This document shows positions 12,420-25,800 of a stretch of DNA of 64,000 bases, in pieces. The stretch spans positions 744,001 to 808,000 of the forward strand of contig JAQSEB010000150.1 in NCBI GenBank assembly GCA_030063045.1. The letters are read 5' to 3'. The translations under genes were made by a program, and so were the position numbers. This DNA comes from Pratylenchus scribneri (lineage: Eukaryota; Nematoda; Chromadorea; Rhabditida; Pratylenchidae). The stretch's first letter is position 1. Each line of letters begins with the position of its first letter. A model generated the notes under the pieces. That model saw only the letters and a program-made list of their open reading frames with translations, was not told where the DNA came from and did not search any database.

Positions 12420-13300
12420 TTTTAAATAAATATTTTTATTTAAAATATTCCAAATGATTATTTTCATTGCTATTTAAGAATTTTATATTTATTATTTAAT
12501 TTAAATGTTTTTCTGAACAAATGCATAATTTAATGAAATTATCTCTCTTTTTTCGAATGCTGATGGTTTTTGCTAATTTTGAATTTTAATGCGGTATTTT
12601 TCATTTTTTTTTACAAAATCAATTATTTTCTTCAAAAATTTTTCAAAATATCTATTTATATGCATCGTTCTCTTTATGAATCAATTGATTAATTAATCAT
12701 ATTCAGCTTATAAACAATTTTCTATATTTTACATTCAAATTCACTACCATATATGGATTTTTAATAAATTTTATTCTCTATAATTCATTTAAATATTTTC
12801 TTTATTATAATTTGACTTCTCTAGTTCATAAAAAATTGTATATTTCCTTCCAAACATTCAATATTTTACTATTTAAATCCAATTTATTGATACATTTTTA
12901 ATTGTGTATTAATCTTTTCTAAATAAAATTTGTATCATATTTTTTTCATCTTCTTCGATTCAACTTCGTTTTTTTTTATTCATCTTATTTTTATTTTGAA
13001 TTGAATTCAATTGCATTCTACTATTTTTATACATTTATTAAAAACATTTCACAATTTTTTCTTTGTAAATTTTAATTAATATCTTACATCATTTTTTACG
13101 AATAAATGTCACTGCTTTTATTATTGTTTCTTTTTCTCTTTATCTGTACGCATTTTTTAGAATTTAATTCTTTTTCGAGTTATTATCTAAAAGTACCCTT
13201 CTAAGTTATAAATCCATTAATTTGATGAAATGTTTTATAATTATAAATTTTTCGAATTTCCTTTATATTTTATATGAAATTTTAAATAAAATTTTTAATA
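12420..13300. other. AT-rich spacer
   Basis: No island and no repeat of note. Long A and T runs and short mixed stretches only. Confidence 0.6.
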
Positions 13301-13312
13301 TTTTATAGATAA

Positions 13313-13399
13313 AAATTAATTTCGCAATTAAACAAGTTCACAAACCGAAATATTCTTAGAATGTTCATTGCAGCGATTGAGATTCCGAAACAATTTTAG
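13313..13399 (+). CDS. Coding island, unknown protein
   Basis: The plus frame is open in the standard code for 28 codons: KLISQLNKFTNRNILRMFIA then AIEIPKQF and TAG, followed four codons later by TGA. The GC rise matches the frame. No family is recognised. Confidence 0.4.
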   Translation, partial: KLISQLNKFTNRNILRMFIAAIEIPKQF

Positions 13400-14711
13400 C
13401 TTTCAGCTTGATATTATTTAAACAATTTAAATTATTCTCTCAATAAATTTTTTCAATATATAATTTATATTTAATTATAATGTATTTTTTTATATACATT
13501 TAGAATTTTATATTTTACATATTTTTTAACCTTTCTTGGTAATAATAGAGAGAGAATAATTTTTTTTAAATATAATGGAAAAATTGTTTTTGCTTTTTAT
13601 TTTAATTTTAAATTGTTTAAAAAGTTTAATATAGCTCAATTGTTCAAATTTTTTAATGAAATAATCTGTGTGTATTTAAATTTTTAAATTCATTATATTT
13701 TATTAATTAATTTTACTCATTTTATCTTTGTTAATGTGTGTTTTTTTAAAGATAAATTTCTTTCTATATAAGGTCAACTTACCACAATATTTCTATTTAT
13801 TATCTTTAACCAAAAATTTTTTTTGGATAATTCATTCCTTAAATTGAAGAAAAAACACCTATTTTGATTAATGAAAACTTGGAATTGGAAAGAATATAGG
13901 TATACTCGATTTATTATTAATTTTTAAACATTATTATAATTTATCGCTCTTGAAAAGAAGCAATATAACCTTTATCTTATTCATGTTTTGCACTCAATTG
14001 TTCTATTTTTAATTTTACCTCAATCAAGGCCATCTCAATTTCTCATATGTTTTTCCATTAATACTTATTTTTCTCATAATTAGTAGTTTAAAATATTTAA
14101 ATAATATTTAATAAAATTTTATTTTAAAATTTCCTTTTTTATTTATTTTAAATTTAAAAATTTAATTAATTTCTATTAATTTATTTTACCATCATAAATG
14201 AATATGATAGATTTTTTTAATGATATATATTATTATTTTTTAATATCTCATATTAAAAACTTGTATTAAATAATATTTGATTTTTAAAATCTTATTGACA
14301 TGAATAATTATTGCGAGATCTCGAAGGTCGAATTCGTAATTTTTAGTCATAATATTATTATTTAATATATATTTTTATTTATTTTAATTGCCATAAATTT
14401 ATATATATCGTTTTATTTGATCCGGGAACGCTTAAAATTATAAAACCCAAAATTTTAGATCGATTAAAATGTTTTTTAAAAAAATTATAATTAATGATAT
14501 GAATATAGATAAATTATTTATATTGTGTAAATTTTATATATCATTCAATTATTTCTCCATTTTTATAATTTTTCTTATTAAAAGTGTATTTATTAATAAT
14601 TTCTGATTATATGATGAAATACTTATAAATTTTAATTGATTGAATAATAAGCATTTATCATTAATTATATGTTACTAGTTAACTCAATGAAATGTCGAAT
14701 AAATCATATAT

Positions 14712-14820
14712 GAGAAATATTCTCATGAAGCTCCTTTCATTTGCCAAAAGAAGAAGGGCTACTTGTGCGCGCTTCTCCCCATAAATCTTGAGGACCAGCG
14801 CAACTGCTAGTTTTTATAAA
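14712..14820. CDS. Coding island, strand ambiguous
   Basis: A clear GC-rich patch of about 100 bp. Three frames are open. Plus: YEKYSHEAPFICQKKKGYLC then ALLPINLEDQRNC; and MRNILMKLLSFAKRRRATCA. Minus: AVALVLKIYGEKRAQVALLL then LANERSFMRIF. No family is recognised in any of them. Confidence 0.3.
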
Positions 14821-15527
14821 TCTAAATTTTAATTTCGATTTGCTTGCAAAAATTCTACAATATTTTAAAAAATAATAATAAAAGAAAATTCAATTATTTT
14901 TTATTATTTCTAATCATAATATTGTATTCATTTTTCTAGAGAATAATTCGCTCTATTCTTATTTTAGTTGCATTTCAATAAATATAATTTTATTTTTTCC
15001 TGTTATTTAATTTCTAAATACATTAGATTATATTCATTTGGTGTAATTAACAATAAAACTGGAGCCTTTGCTTCCACTATTTCTTCTTCTCTTAAGTTCA
15101 AGTTTTCGCCTTTATTCTAAATTATTAAAATTATTAGGGAATAAATTTTGAAAATTTACATTTTTTTTTATTTAATAATTTAAATAAATGTAAAAAAGCA
15201 TTTTAAAAATTTAATTAGATATTAAAATTTTTGAATTTTAGAATTATTTTTTAAATTTATTATTTAAATTTAAACCTTAATAAATTAAATATTTTTTGAA
15301 TAATAATTTTAGATATAAAATTCATTCTTAATGTTATTTTATATATTTTAAATTTAATAAATAATTATTTACATCATTTATTATAATTAATTTTATCTAT
15401 TATTATAAATTATATTATAACAATTCATTTAATCCTACTTCTAAATTCAAAGAACCAATAACCAATTTTTACTTTTATGAATAAGATATTTACCAATAGC
15501 TTTTCACATTTGCCTAAAAGGCACTTA

Positions 15528-16803
15528 CAGGGTGGCCGAAAAGTCCGTTCCCACTTGTTTTTTATCATAACTTTATTACAAATAAAGATAAATGGATTAA
15601 AATACAATCAAATGATGGACAAAAGAAAGGGGTATAACAATAATTAAATTGATTCAAAATGGCCACCCTTGGCTTTGATACATAGACGTAAACGTTTGGG
15701 GAAATTTTCGCAAATGGCACGCAGCTCTTGGACCGGAATTTTCGCCCATTCCCTAAGAAGGGACTGTCGTAATGACTCCAAATTTTTATGTGGTTTAGCA
15801 CAGGCCCTGGCCTCCAAAATGGACCATACAGAATAATCCATAGGGTTCAGATCCGGGGAATAGGGAGGCCATTCTTCGGTGGAAATGAACCCAGGCAAAT
15901 GGTCCCGACACCACTCCTGAACTTCTCGGGCCTTATGGGCGGGGGCAGAGTCTTGCTGAAAAATCCATTCCCTATTCCCGAAATGGGTCCTGGCCCAAGG
16001 TTCTAAAACCCCCTGGAGAATTTCTTGAAGGTAGTAGTTTTTGTTGATTTTGACCCCCGGATCCACAAAAAGCAGCGGAGTCTTACCCGATGAGCAAATT
16101 CCGGCCCAAACCATTAATTGTTGGGGATGTTGGGAATGGGAAACAATCTTATCAGAAAGAGGAGGTTTTGTTGTCCATATTCTGTCATTTTGATGATTAT
16201 GCGCCACCTCGATGGTGAAGATTTTTTCATCCGAAAACAGAATCTCAGGACCTGCGTGCCGCTGAAGGAGGAGTCGACATCTTTGGACTCTAATTCTTTT
16301 GTTTTGATCATTCAGAAATTGAACTTTTTGGAGCTTGTAGGCCTTTATCCCAAGTTCAGATTTTGCAATGCATCGAACCGATGTTCTTCCAATTCCGGTT
16401 TCACGGGCCACTTTTCTCATTGAGATCCTTGAATTTCGCTTGACTCGCATTTTGATGATTTTCCGGTTTCTGGGTGTGTTCACTGACTTGGGTCTTCCGC
16501 TTCTTTTGAGGTCCTCTATTGTGCCAAATTCCCTATACAATTTATTTGGACTTTTTCTTTGAAATTTTTTTTACCGGAATTTTTTGATGATTTTGCTCAC
16601 ACCCCTTTTGGAGAGGCCAACTTGGGTTGCAATCTTTGAAGGCGCCATTCCCGAATTAAATAATGCAATAGCGGAATTTCTTTTATCAGCCATTATAGGA
16701 AAATGTTTGGGCTAAAAAATGAACTATAATTCAATAATCCCACGAATGAATGAAAATCAATAAAATAAAAATAAAAGTGGGAACGGATTTTTCGGCCACC
16801 CTG
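15528..16803 (-). mobile_element. Mariner-family (IS630-Tc1-mariner) DNA transposon
   Basis: A 1276-bp element bounded by terminal inverted repeats of 29 bp (15528-15556 and 16775-16803) that differ at one position and begin CAGGGTGGCCGAAAA. It is flanked on both sides by TA (15526-15527 and 16804-16805), the family's target-site duplication. One transposase gene fills most of it on the minus strand. Its G+C is far above the surroundings, and its well preserved ends point to a fairly recent insertion. Confidence 0.97.
15644..16693 (-). CDS. Mariner-type transposase, DD37D
   Basis: Encodes the DDE/D transposase that cuts and pastes the element using its inverted repeats. From the ATG at 16693-16691 the protein reads MADKRNSAIALFNSG, then a helix-turn-helix region (SKIATQVGLSKRGVSKIIKK), the GRPKS hinge, and a second DNA-binding helix region (SMRKVARETGIGRTSVRCIA). 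The catalytic residues are in ILFSDEKIF, FQQDSAPAHK and SPDLNPMDYS. There are 37 residues between the second and third Asp, the DD37D (maT-like) spacing. The length of 349 residues is normal. Codon 41 (16573-16571) is TAA, between FR and KKFQRK: a nonsense mutation in the standard code, glutamine in a ciliate code. All 18 other glutamines I count are CAA or CAG, which suggests a recent arrival from a standard-code host. In a TGA-only code the frame would run to 15608. Confidence 0.95.
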
Positions 16804-16829
16804 TAGTAAAAAATTAAATAATTATATCA

Positions 16830-17420
16830 TAAGTAAATTAATATATGAATTGATCCAAAAATAATATAAATTTATTTTTTTAGTTAATTATTAGCAACAA
16901 CTTCAATAAAGGTATCAATTTAAACAAAGGCAACAACTTTATAAATTTATTAAAATTACATTGCTTCAAAGGCAATAATTCAATTTGAATATTTGTACAG
17001 TAAATCTTTTAAATTTTATTTACTGAATCGATATTTAACTTCAAAATTTCTTGAATTTATTAATAATGTTTTTATTAATATTAATATAAATGATCCAAAT
17101 AAATTGATTTAAATTTTTCTCAGATTTAATTACCATTATTATTTTTCTATAAAAATTAAATATAATTATTATTGCTTTTTTAAAGAAAAGCATTTTTCTT
17201 TTTTCAATAATATTTCATGCAATTTTTCATACTTTTAAAAAATAGTTAAGTGATTTAAAACTAATTTCCTTGTCGAATTTATAAAAATTTTTCTATAATT
17301 TATCTTTCAATGGAGATAGAAAGATTTAAGATTGTTTGTAGCAATTTTAATAAATTTTTTTTATGTGAAAAATAAATTTTGTTTTATGTTTCTTTTTCAA
17401 TATAACAGTTTTTATTACAT
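16830..17420. other. AT-rich spacer after the transposon
   Basis: No coding island. Two near-repeats of the form GGCAACAACTTTATAA / GCAACAACTTCAATAA lie at 16890-16950. Confidence 0.5.
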
Positions 17421-17432
17421 ATTTTCTTTGTC

Positions 17433-17526
17433 CGTCAATATGGCGTTTTTCACCCTTCTAGATCGAAACAAAATGAAGTTCTCAAGATCTGAACAATGTT
17501 ATGTGATAGCTAAAATTAACATTTAA
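17433..17526 (+). CDS. Coding island, strand uncertain
   Basis: The plus frame is open to TAA and ends SVNMAFFTLLDRNKMKFSRS then EQCYVIAKINI. The minus strand over the same bases reads HCSDLENFILFRSRRVKNAI then LTDKENM. Both look like protein. No family is recognised. The open frame extends upstream to 17332 through AT-rich codons that are probably not coding. Confidence 0.35.
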
Positions 17527-17529
17527 ATT

Positions 17530-20500
17530 TAATTCAAAAATTTTTTTAGATTGACATTTCATTTAATTCACTCCATTTTACCCCATGAAATAACTTACAA
17601 TTTCTTTTTCGTACTCTTTTCCATGTGCCGAAGATTGGGAATAATAATAGCTACCGCTTTCTTAAAAAAATAATAAATCTATTATGAGATTCGAAATTTT
17701 TCTACAATTTTTTAATGATTTAATAATTTTTTTTTGGTTTTAAATCTCTCATATTAATTATAATAGGTAATTTTTATTTTTCTTAAAAACATTTATTTTT
17801 ATTATAAATTTTGTAAAATAAATTTTTCAAAATTTTTTTTTGATAAAAAATATTTAATTATTTATCATGATTCAATCATTATTTTTCTTGATCATTTAAG
17901 CAAAGTTTAATTGAACAATAGCTATTTTCAAATTATTCAAATAATTTTTCAATACTTCCATAAATTTAATTAAATGAAAAAATAAATTTATTTCATTTAT
18001 TTCAGCAAAATCCATTTGATTCTTTTTTTCAATATCAATCATCAATAAGTTTCTATTGTTCTAGATCATTTGAAACAAATTTATAAAAGCAATATGATAA
18101 TAGTTTTTTGAAATTTTGACACATTTTTTTTTATTTTTGTTCAAGAATATTTAAAAAAAAAGATTATTATTTTCAAAAAAAAATACAAGATTTTATGAAA
18201 AAATTATTTTAAAAACGGTAGCGATAATTGTTTAAGGATTTATTTTGCCATGAACCATTGAAATCCTTTCTTTTCTTTCCGATAATTTTTATCAATAATA
18301 TAAATTTTATAATTTTTTAATAATTAATGAATTTTATTTTCAAAAATATAAATGTAATGTCATAGAGAGATACATACACATCAGTCATGAATTTTTATGA
18401 TCTCATCTCAGTAAATTAGATTTCAATCATGAAAATATTTTAGAGTAATAATAAAATTAATTTTATTTCTGAATAATTTAAATTTATAAAATAAATTTGT
18501 GCTATTATCATAAAATTGAAAAAAATTTTTAAAATATTTATAATTCAATTTGATAAAATTATATAAATATAAATTTCAATTTTATTTTTTATTAATTAAT
18601 GATATTTTTCAATTTTTTCCAAATTCAGCTTCATTTATTTAAAGATTAATTTAATTTTTTTTTAAATATCCTTTAATTAAAATTTTGATTTCTGATTAAA
18701 TTTTTAACAAATTATTAAATTTATAGATTAATATAAACTTTATATATCAAATTTAGGAAACCACTATTTTCTCTCTACATTATTGTCATTTTACTTTTAA
18801 AATATTATATTTTCTTATATTAAAATTTAATTCTAATAAGCATAAATTTTTTTTATTTATTTAAAAATTATTCATTCTAGTAGATCGCATTCATCAGTTG
18901 GGTTGCTTTGTTATTTGTTTGAAAATATTGAATAAAATTCTTTTTTATTTATTAAGACTATGGTCAAATTTTTTTGTAAAAATTTCCAATATTATTCTAT
19001 ACATTTTTAAATGAAATAATTATAATTTAATTAATTGAATTCAATAAAGATATTATTATAAATTTATTTAAAATTTTAAATTTCTAGAACGTTTAATAGC
19101 TAGATCTGGACAATTGACTGGCACATAAAATAAGCGATAACACTGCCATTGACGTCGAATTTTTATATAATTTTATTAAATTATATTTCTTCTTTATCCT
19201 ATTTATAATTGATTTTATTTTATATTTAAAGAAAACATTAAAATTTCTTCTGAATAAATTAATTTTATTTAGCTTTTATAATTAATGTAATAAATTTTTG
19301 AAATTATTTTAATATATTTGTTGATTCAAAAATTTTTTGAATAATTCATTAAAATAATTCTAGAATTTTTTGTCATTGCATAACAATTTATAAAAATTTT
19401 CATATTTATTATGATAAATAATTAATTAAATATTTCTATATAAATATCATCCGATGGAAATATTAAATCAGTTTTTATTAATTGTCACATTTTTAGAAAT
19501 ATTTTTAAATAATATTTTTAAATTTTAATATTTATTTATTATATAGCGAATCAAATTCATGTGAACAAAATTACCTTTCTTGTATAATATGGTAATTTTT
19601 TAAACCGATATTTTTAACATTTATGAAGTTATTAAATTTTAAAAAAAAAATAGAGATATCTTCTTCTTTTCTTCTAATTAACATAATTATTAAAATATCT
19701 ATTTAATAATATATTTACTTAATAACATTCTTGGATTATTGATTTTTTATCATTGTTTTTCATCGTCGGAAAACTTATTAAGAGATAATATTAATTTCTT
19801 TCTATTTATCATTCCAAAAGTTGCTATATTCGGAGTTATTTTAGCAAATTTATAAAATCGAATTATTATTCTTTTTTTAAATTATTGTAATATTATTTTT
19901 TACTATATATTTAAAAGATAAGATTATTATAAAGAAGTTTACTTTCTTTCATAATTATTAATACAGAAATTCAACTTAAGATAAAGTAAAGTTTTTTCTG
20001 TTTTTATTTTAAGAGATATATTTTTATTATGATTTCATTAGCAGCATAATACATTCTAAATTATTTCTAAATGCATATTTTTTTATTGTAAATTTGAATA
20101 TTCGATACAAAATTCTGTTTTTTCTTGATGGATATACATTAAAATTAATTAAAAAAATTTTTAAAATAATATTAATTTTTAAATCAGTATAATATAAAAA
20201 TATTATTATTAATTATATAAATTATTTTGAAGAAGTGCTTATAATTTTATTTCATTTTTATAAAATATTGTAAAATATAATCGCATAATACTACAGATTT
20301 AATAAGATTAATATCGTTTTCCATTTTTAATTATATCAAAAACAATTCTCTATTTTAACTTCTATCTTAAAATTATTTTCTATTATTTTTTAAATTTTTA
20401 TTTATAAAAGTAATGAAAATATCTTAAAAATTTAACTCTTGCCTTTTTAATTATTAAAGAAATTTTCGATCAAATTAAAGATAATCTCTGCTGCAATATA

Positions 20501-20730
20501 TCTTTCTTCTAATCTATTGTAAATTCGCAATCCTAATTATAGCATCACTGACAATACAAATTAATTAATAGTTTATATATATTTTTTTTTAAATTTTCAA
20601 AATTTTTTAGTATATTTTCTACTGTTTTGTATTTTCTTAAAATAATTATTTTAAAAACAACATTTTTTTCTGTTTTTATATCATTATTTATGATTAATTT
20701 ATCTATTTAAATTTATTCGTATATTATTTT
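17530..20730. other. Long AT-rich spacer
   Basis: About 3.2 kb with almost no G+C islands. Small patches at 18880-18915, 19085-19150 and 20480-20545 do not give a convincing frame. This is the emptiest part of the window. Confidence 0.55.
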
Positions 20731-20731
20731 A

Positions 20732-20830
20732 AAATAATCTGAAAATTTTGTTCCAACATATGCACTCCACATCCTGAATTGAAGAACCAATCTTTTTCTT
20801 TGTTGAATTATATATTTTTTTAATCAAATT
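20732..20830 (-). CDS. Coding island, unknown protein
   Basis: The minus frame opens after a TGA and reads NLIKKIYNSTKKKIGSSIQD then VECICWNKIFRLF and TAA, open in the standard code. It is rich in lysine and polar residues, as coding strands here tend to be. No family is recognised. Confidence 0.4.
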
Positions 20831-20839
20831 TCAAAAATG

Positions 20840-22195
20840 TATTGTAAAGTGATGATTTTAAATTATATTCTTTACGGATCGAATTAATGAATTCGAAAAT
20901 TTTATTTAATTAATTAACTAGCTTTTTATCATAGGAAAATCAGTCACATAGTTAACCTTATATCTTTCATTTGCATTTTTAAATAATCTGTAAAAGTCAA
21001 TTTCCGAAATTTGTTTATTGTCAGAAAAATATTATTCTAAATTAATGAGAAAAAAAAATTTATTAAAAATTTTATGAGATGCAAAACATAAAAATTTAAA
21101 AGTGAAAAAAAATTGTATACGAATTTCGAACACAAATTATTTTTTTAAATATTCCATAAATTTAACAAATGCATTTTTATTTAAATTAATCAAATTAATA
21201 TTTTTTATTTAATAAAATATTTTTAAAATTAATATTTTTATTTTAAAAAAGTTTTATATTTAATTAAAATCTATCAAGTTTTCATTTATTGAATTTATTC
21301 CTATACCATTTTTAAGAAAGGAATAAATGCTATGAAATGAAGGAATTTGAAAGTCTGCAAATCCATTTTTCTGATTTACATTTATTGAAAAATTAGAATT
21401 ATTTTTTCATTCCATTTTCTTTTCTTTCTTCTCATATAGTTATATTTTTTAATATGAGAAAGAAACTATCTCATAAATTTCTATAGTCATGAATTTAAAA
21501 TTTGTAATTTCAAATTTTTGATAAAACATCTTTATTAAATAAATTTTTATAATAAAAATTGTAATTAATAGGAACCTTCAATTAATACGTATATTTGAAA
21601 TAAATTATAAATATTTTAGCAATTTTAATCACTTTTTTGAATCTAGTATAAATTTATTTTATCAAAAGTAAATATTATCTTAAACTTTAATAAAAATAAT
21701 TTTAAAATATAAAATTAGCCATTTTTTCCAAGAATGACAAAGACGCTAAAAAATATATATTTCATTCTTTTAAATAATTGTATAATTTTGTACAGAATCA
21801 AGGCCTGTTCTTTCGATTATGAAATTGTCAAGTTATTTCCCGGAATAATTAAAATAAAATTGTATTTGCAAGTCAAATTTAAATATTATTTTATTTTGAT
21901 TTTAGAAATTAATTATTTTTATTATACGAAACTAATATAAATTCTTTAATCATTATTACCCTCTTTCCAATTCTTTTCCCGTAACCATCACTATCCTTCT
22001 TTTTTCATTTCGAGATATCATTTCTATTTTTAAATAATGCCGCATGATGATCATCATCTTTATAATTTGAATTTTTGATCCAAAAAATTATTAAAATTTC
22101 AAAATAAATTTTTTGAAATTCACAAACAGAAAATAAGACCGCGATTTTTAATTTCAAATTTTTTATTTTTTTATTATCAAATAAATTTTAATTAA
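20840..22195. other. AT-rich spacer
   Basis: No convincing island. A plus frame of 68 codons at 21734-21940 contains the patch ACSFDYEIVKLFPGIIK, but its composition is mostly hydrophobic and it is not assigned. Confidence 0.45.
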
Positions 22196-22197
22196 TT

Positions 22198-22320
22198 TCA
22201 ATTCATCTCTTTAAAACAAAAATCATTATACTTTTTTAATGAAATCAAAAGTTTACAAATCCTAGGAACTTCCTCCTTCACATAGTATCGCATGTTCAAT
22301 ATTTTTACATAATGATGATC
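22198..22320 (-). CDS. C-terminal coding island ending in TGA
   Basis: The minus frame is open in the standard code and reads HHYVKILNMRYYVKEEVPRI then CKLLISLKKYNDFCFKEMN and TGA. The GC rise spans VKEEVPRICK. The charged composition is typical of coding sequence. No family is recognised. Confidence 0.5.
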   Translation of the reverse strand, partial: DHHYVKILNMRYYVKEEVPRICKLLISLKKYNDFCFKEMN

Positions 22321-22329
22321 AATTAAATT

Positions 22330-24285
22330 TAAAAATCAAACTAGTAAAATTAAAAATGTTTTGTAATTTATTAAATCGATCATTACTTCTATCATATTTT
22401 CGATTGTTTATTTTAAAAATTATATTATTTTTAATAATAATAACCATAAATTATAAATTTAATGCTTTTTTTTTTAAATTAAATTAATATTTTTTACTTT
22501 CACGATACATATGCAATACGAAAAAAATGATGCAGATTTATTGTTTCATTAAAATTATTATATTTCAAAAAATTTTAGATTTATATAACCATATTTTGCG
22601 TTTTATTCCATATAAATATTATAATGATTAGGCCATCTTTGAATTGAGTTTGATAAACTTGATAAATTTTCAAGTGTTAAAAATAATAGAGAAGAAAATA
22701 GAACGCCATAAAAACAATGAAAATGATTGGCTAATTTTTAAATAAAAACTACAAATTTTTTATTTAATTTTCTTAGTTGTAATGATTTAAAAATATTTTA
22801 GTGTATTCCTTTTCTAAAAAAATTATTCAAGAAAATTTTTCATAATTTTATCTTTATCTAAAATTTTAATTTTAGTAATTAGACTGTCAAAATAATAAAA
22901 ATTTTAATATTTTTTTGTTCATCTGAATAAATTTCGGGAAAACAATTTTATATTTTATAATGAATTTTTTAAATTTTTATATTTTTGAAGATGAATTTAT
23001 ATTTGAATAATGGTGATTTTTAAATTTATATTTAGTCAATATAAAGAATTACTCATATATTATTTTTATAATTTCTGTCATTTTCATTATTTTTCCATCA
23101 TTATTTTTATTTATATTTAACAATTCCATAAATTCAAATTAATGATATACTACTTTCTTTCATTTGGAAAATTATGATGCAATTTTTACATAAAAATTGT
23201 CTTTTTTTTAAATTAGCCAATTATCATAAAAGTGGTATAAAAATTATTTTTTGTAATTTTATTTTGCATATTCATGGTAGGAATCGAAATAACATTTTTT
23301 TATAATATTTTTTATATTTAACATAAAAAAATTTAGTTCCTTTTTTATTTATAATTTTATTCAATTATGTAAGAGGTATCAAATAATTTCTTCTCAATGT
23401 TTCTGTAATATAACATTGTCCAAATATTTCCTTCCACTTTTTTTTTAAAATTTTCTATTAAAATATTTACATTTTACTCGTTTATTTTGCAGAAATATTC
23501 TATATGTATAAAAATTTAATCAAAATAATCAAACTATAAAATTTTATCTAAATATTTACGGTATTTTTTTTTTGAAATGTATATCTCAATAAAATTTTAA
23601 AATTTTAATAAAATAAAATTTTAAAATAAAAAGAATTTTATTCTCTTAGGTTTAATTTTATTTATTAAAAATTTTTTACTTATAAACATTGTGTAAACTA
23701 CTATTTTTTTTTAAACAAAATGTTTAACAATAATTAAGCTCAATATTAATTATTCATATTTTAATATATAATTATTAGACTTCAATGAAATTTTTTTTCT
23801 TTCTATTCCTAATAAATTTATTTTGATTAATTTATTATCAAAAAACAATTTTTATAATTGATAAATTATTTAATATTATGAGAAAAGTATAATCATTTAC
23901 ATTGAAGATAACGAATAGATATTTTCTTTATGTTTTTTTCTAATTTTTTTCTGTCGTAGTAAATCATGATTTAATGATAATGATTCGTAATTTTTTATTT
24001 CATAATTTTGATATTTTTCATAATATTTATATTTTGGCAATTAATTCTTTTAAAATATCGTTCTAATGGAAAAAATATTTTATTTTTAAGATATATTTTT
24101 TGGATATTTATTTCAAATTTTGTTAATAAAAATTTTTTAATTGAAAATTTTATTTTTTTAATTAGATTAATCATAAAATTTAATTTATGTGAAATGATAT
24201 GATGATTTTTATTCACATATTATAGATATATCGTAAATTTAATTTATTTGTGCAATGATGCAATATATAATTTTTTCGAATTTCT
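22330..24285. other. AT-rich spacer
   Basis: About 2 kb with no G+C island above a few tens of bases. Overlapping frames at 23995-24216 on both strands are AT-driven and are not called. Confidence 0.5.
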
Positions 24286-24292
24286 TATTTCT

Positions 24293-24430
24293 TCATTAAG
24301 ATAGTTAAATTTAAATTTAGCTATTATTTTGTTGATTTTGTCTCTATTTTTGGATGCATTAACGCATATATTCACGGTAAGCTTGTGGCATCTCCCCCAC
24401 TTTTACTTTCTTGTAATCTTTAATCGACAT
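24293..24430 (-). CDS. Small frame from ATG to TGA with Gln-type TAA/TAG
   Basis: Starts at ATG after a run of A residues and ends at TGA, 45 codons, if TAA and TAG are glutamine. It reads MSIKDYKKVKVGEMPQAYRE, YMR, TAA, CIQK, TAG, RQNQQNN and a Q-rich tail. The first 23 codons have higher G+C and are well formed. In the standard code the peptide stops after YMR. It could be a small protein or the first segment of a longer gene. No family is recognised. Confidence 0.4.
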
Positions 24431-24645
24431 TTTTTTTATTATATAATAATATTGATAATTAAAAATCGGTTCATTTTTTAAATTTTATTTTGTTATCAAT
24501 TAAATTAATATTGTCTTTATTGATATCAAATGCTTGTCTATAATAAGAAGAATAAATAATAATTTTAACCATTAAATATTTTATTGAATTTTTTTTTATT
24601 TTTTCCAATATAATATATAATAACTGACATTTTTCTATAAATTAA

Positions 24646-24777
24646 ATTAGATACCACTATTTAGGTGGTAATAAATTTGATGTGCACTTTGGCTCATTTG
24701 AAGAGAAGCCAAGGGATTTGTTTATTTTCAGCTAAATTCAATAAAATTTTTTTCAATTGGTTAGAATAGCTTTTTGA
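24646..24777 (+). CDS. Coding island ending in TGA
   Basis: The plus frame reads IRYHYLGGNKFDVHFGSFEE then KPRDLFIFS, and continues through two TAA codons to a TGA. The first 29 codons are open in the standard code and coincide with the GC-rich patch. A second plus frame is open (VVINLMCTLAHLKRSQGICL), but its composition is less typical. No family is recognised. Confidence 0.45.
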
Positions 24778-24789
24778 ATGTATTTATTC

Positions 24790-25790
24790 TTTGATATATG
24801 GTTGTATTACATATTTCAACATTTTTTTATCAAATTTATCTTAAATTTTTTTATAAATATATTTTTTAATTTTTTAATTCAGATTATTTTATTATAATAT
24901 TTATACATGATTAATTGTATAATCATCATAAATGTTATGAAATTTCCTGAGTTTTATTTATGCACATTTTCCAATATACATATAGGATATAGCTTAACTT
25001 CTTCTCATTTCAAATATATTAAAATATTGCTTTATAAATTTTTATTATTTAATATATAATTTTTTTATATTTCAAGAAATTTATTTTAAAATATTTTTGT
25101 TTTTTTTATTTTTTTTCGAATAATTTTCTCTTTTTAAATCTTTGTATGTTTTTTTTCATTATTATAATAATGATTTATTATTCAAAATATTTTTATTAAT
25201 TTATTTTAATTATTATAGGAAATGAATGCGAGTTTTTAAAAAAATTTTTATTGATGTCGCAATAAAATAAAAAAACATTTTTTATAAAATCATTGTATTT
25301 TTAATTAATATTTATTTTAATTTTTATTAAATAGATTTTTAATTCTTTAAAAGAGAATTTGCTGTAAAATGATAGATTTTGTTAAATTATGCGGTTTATT
25401 CCTATTTACAATCAATATTAAATCATTTAGTATATTTAACCAGTGAAATCGATTTGGAAATCAAATAAATTTAAATTTATTCATTTATAAAATTTTTAAT
25501 ATTACTATATAATTATTATTTTCTTTATACGAAATTATTATTTGGGCAAAGAATTTTGTAATAGTCTTTCAAATTGTAGAAATTTTAAATTCACACGGAA
25601 AAAAATTCAATGATTAAATTTGTTATTCTGCTAAGGAGACGAATTTTTAATTATATAATTTTCTGATTTCTTATTTAAAAATTGTTATTGTTTTTCCCAT
25701 CCTTATTGTTAATAAATTATTATAAATTATTGTAATATAAATATTTTTATCAATCAAATATATTCTTATTGACAATTAAATTATAATAAA
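24790..25790. other. AT-rich spacer
   Basis: 1 kb without a convincing coding island. Confidence 0.55.
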
Positions 25791-25800
25791 ATTTTTTTTA

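Noticed and set aside
15425..16562. Several other open frames over the transposon on both strands
   Set aside because: All are shadows of the transposase, lacking any motif.
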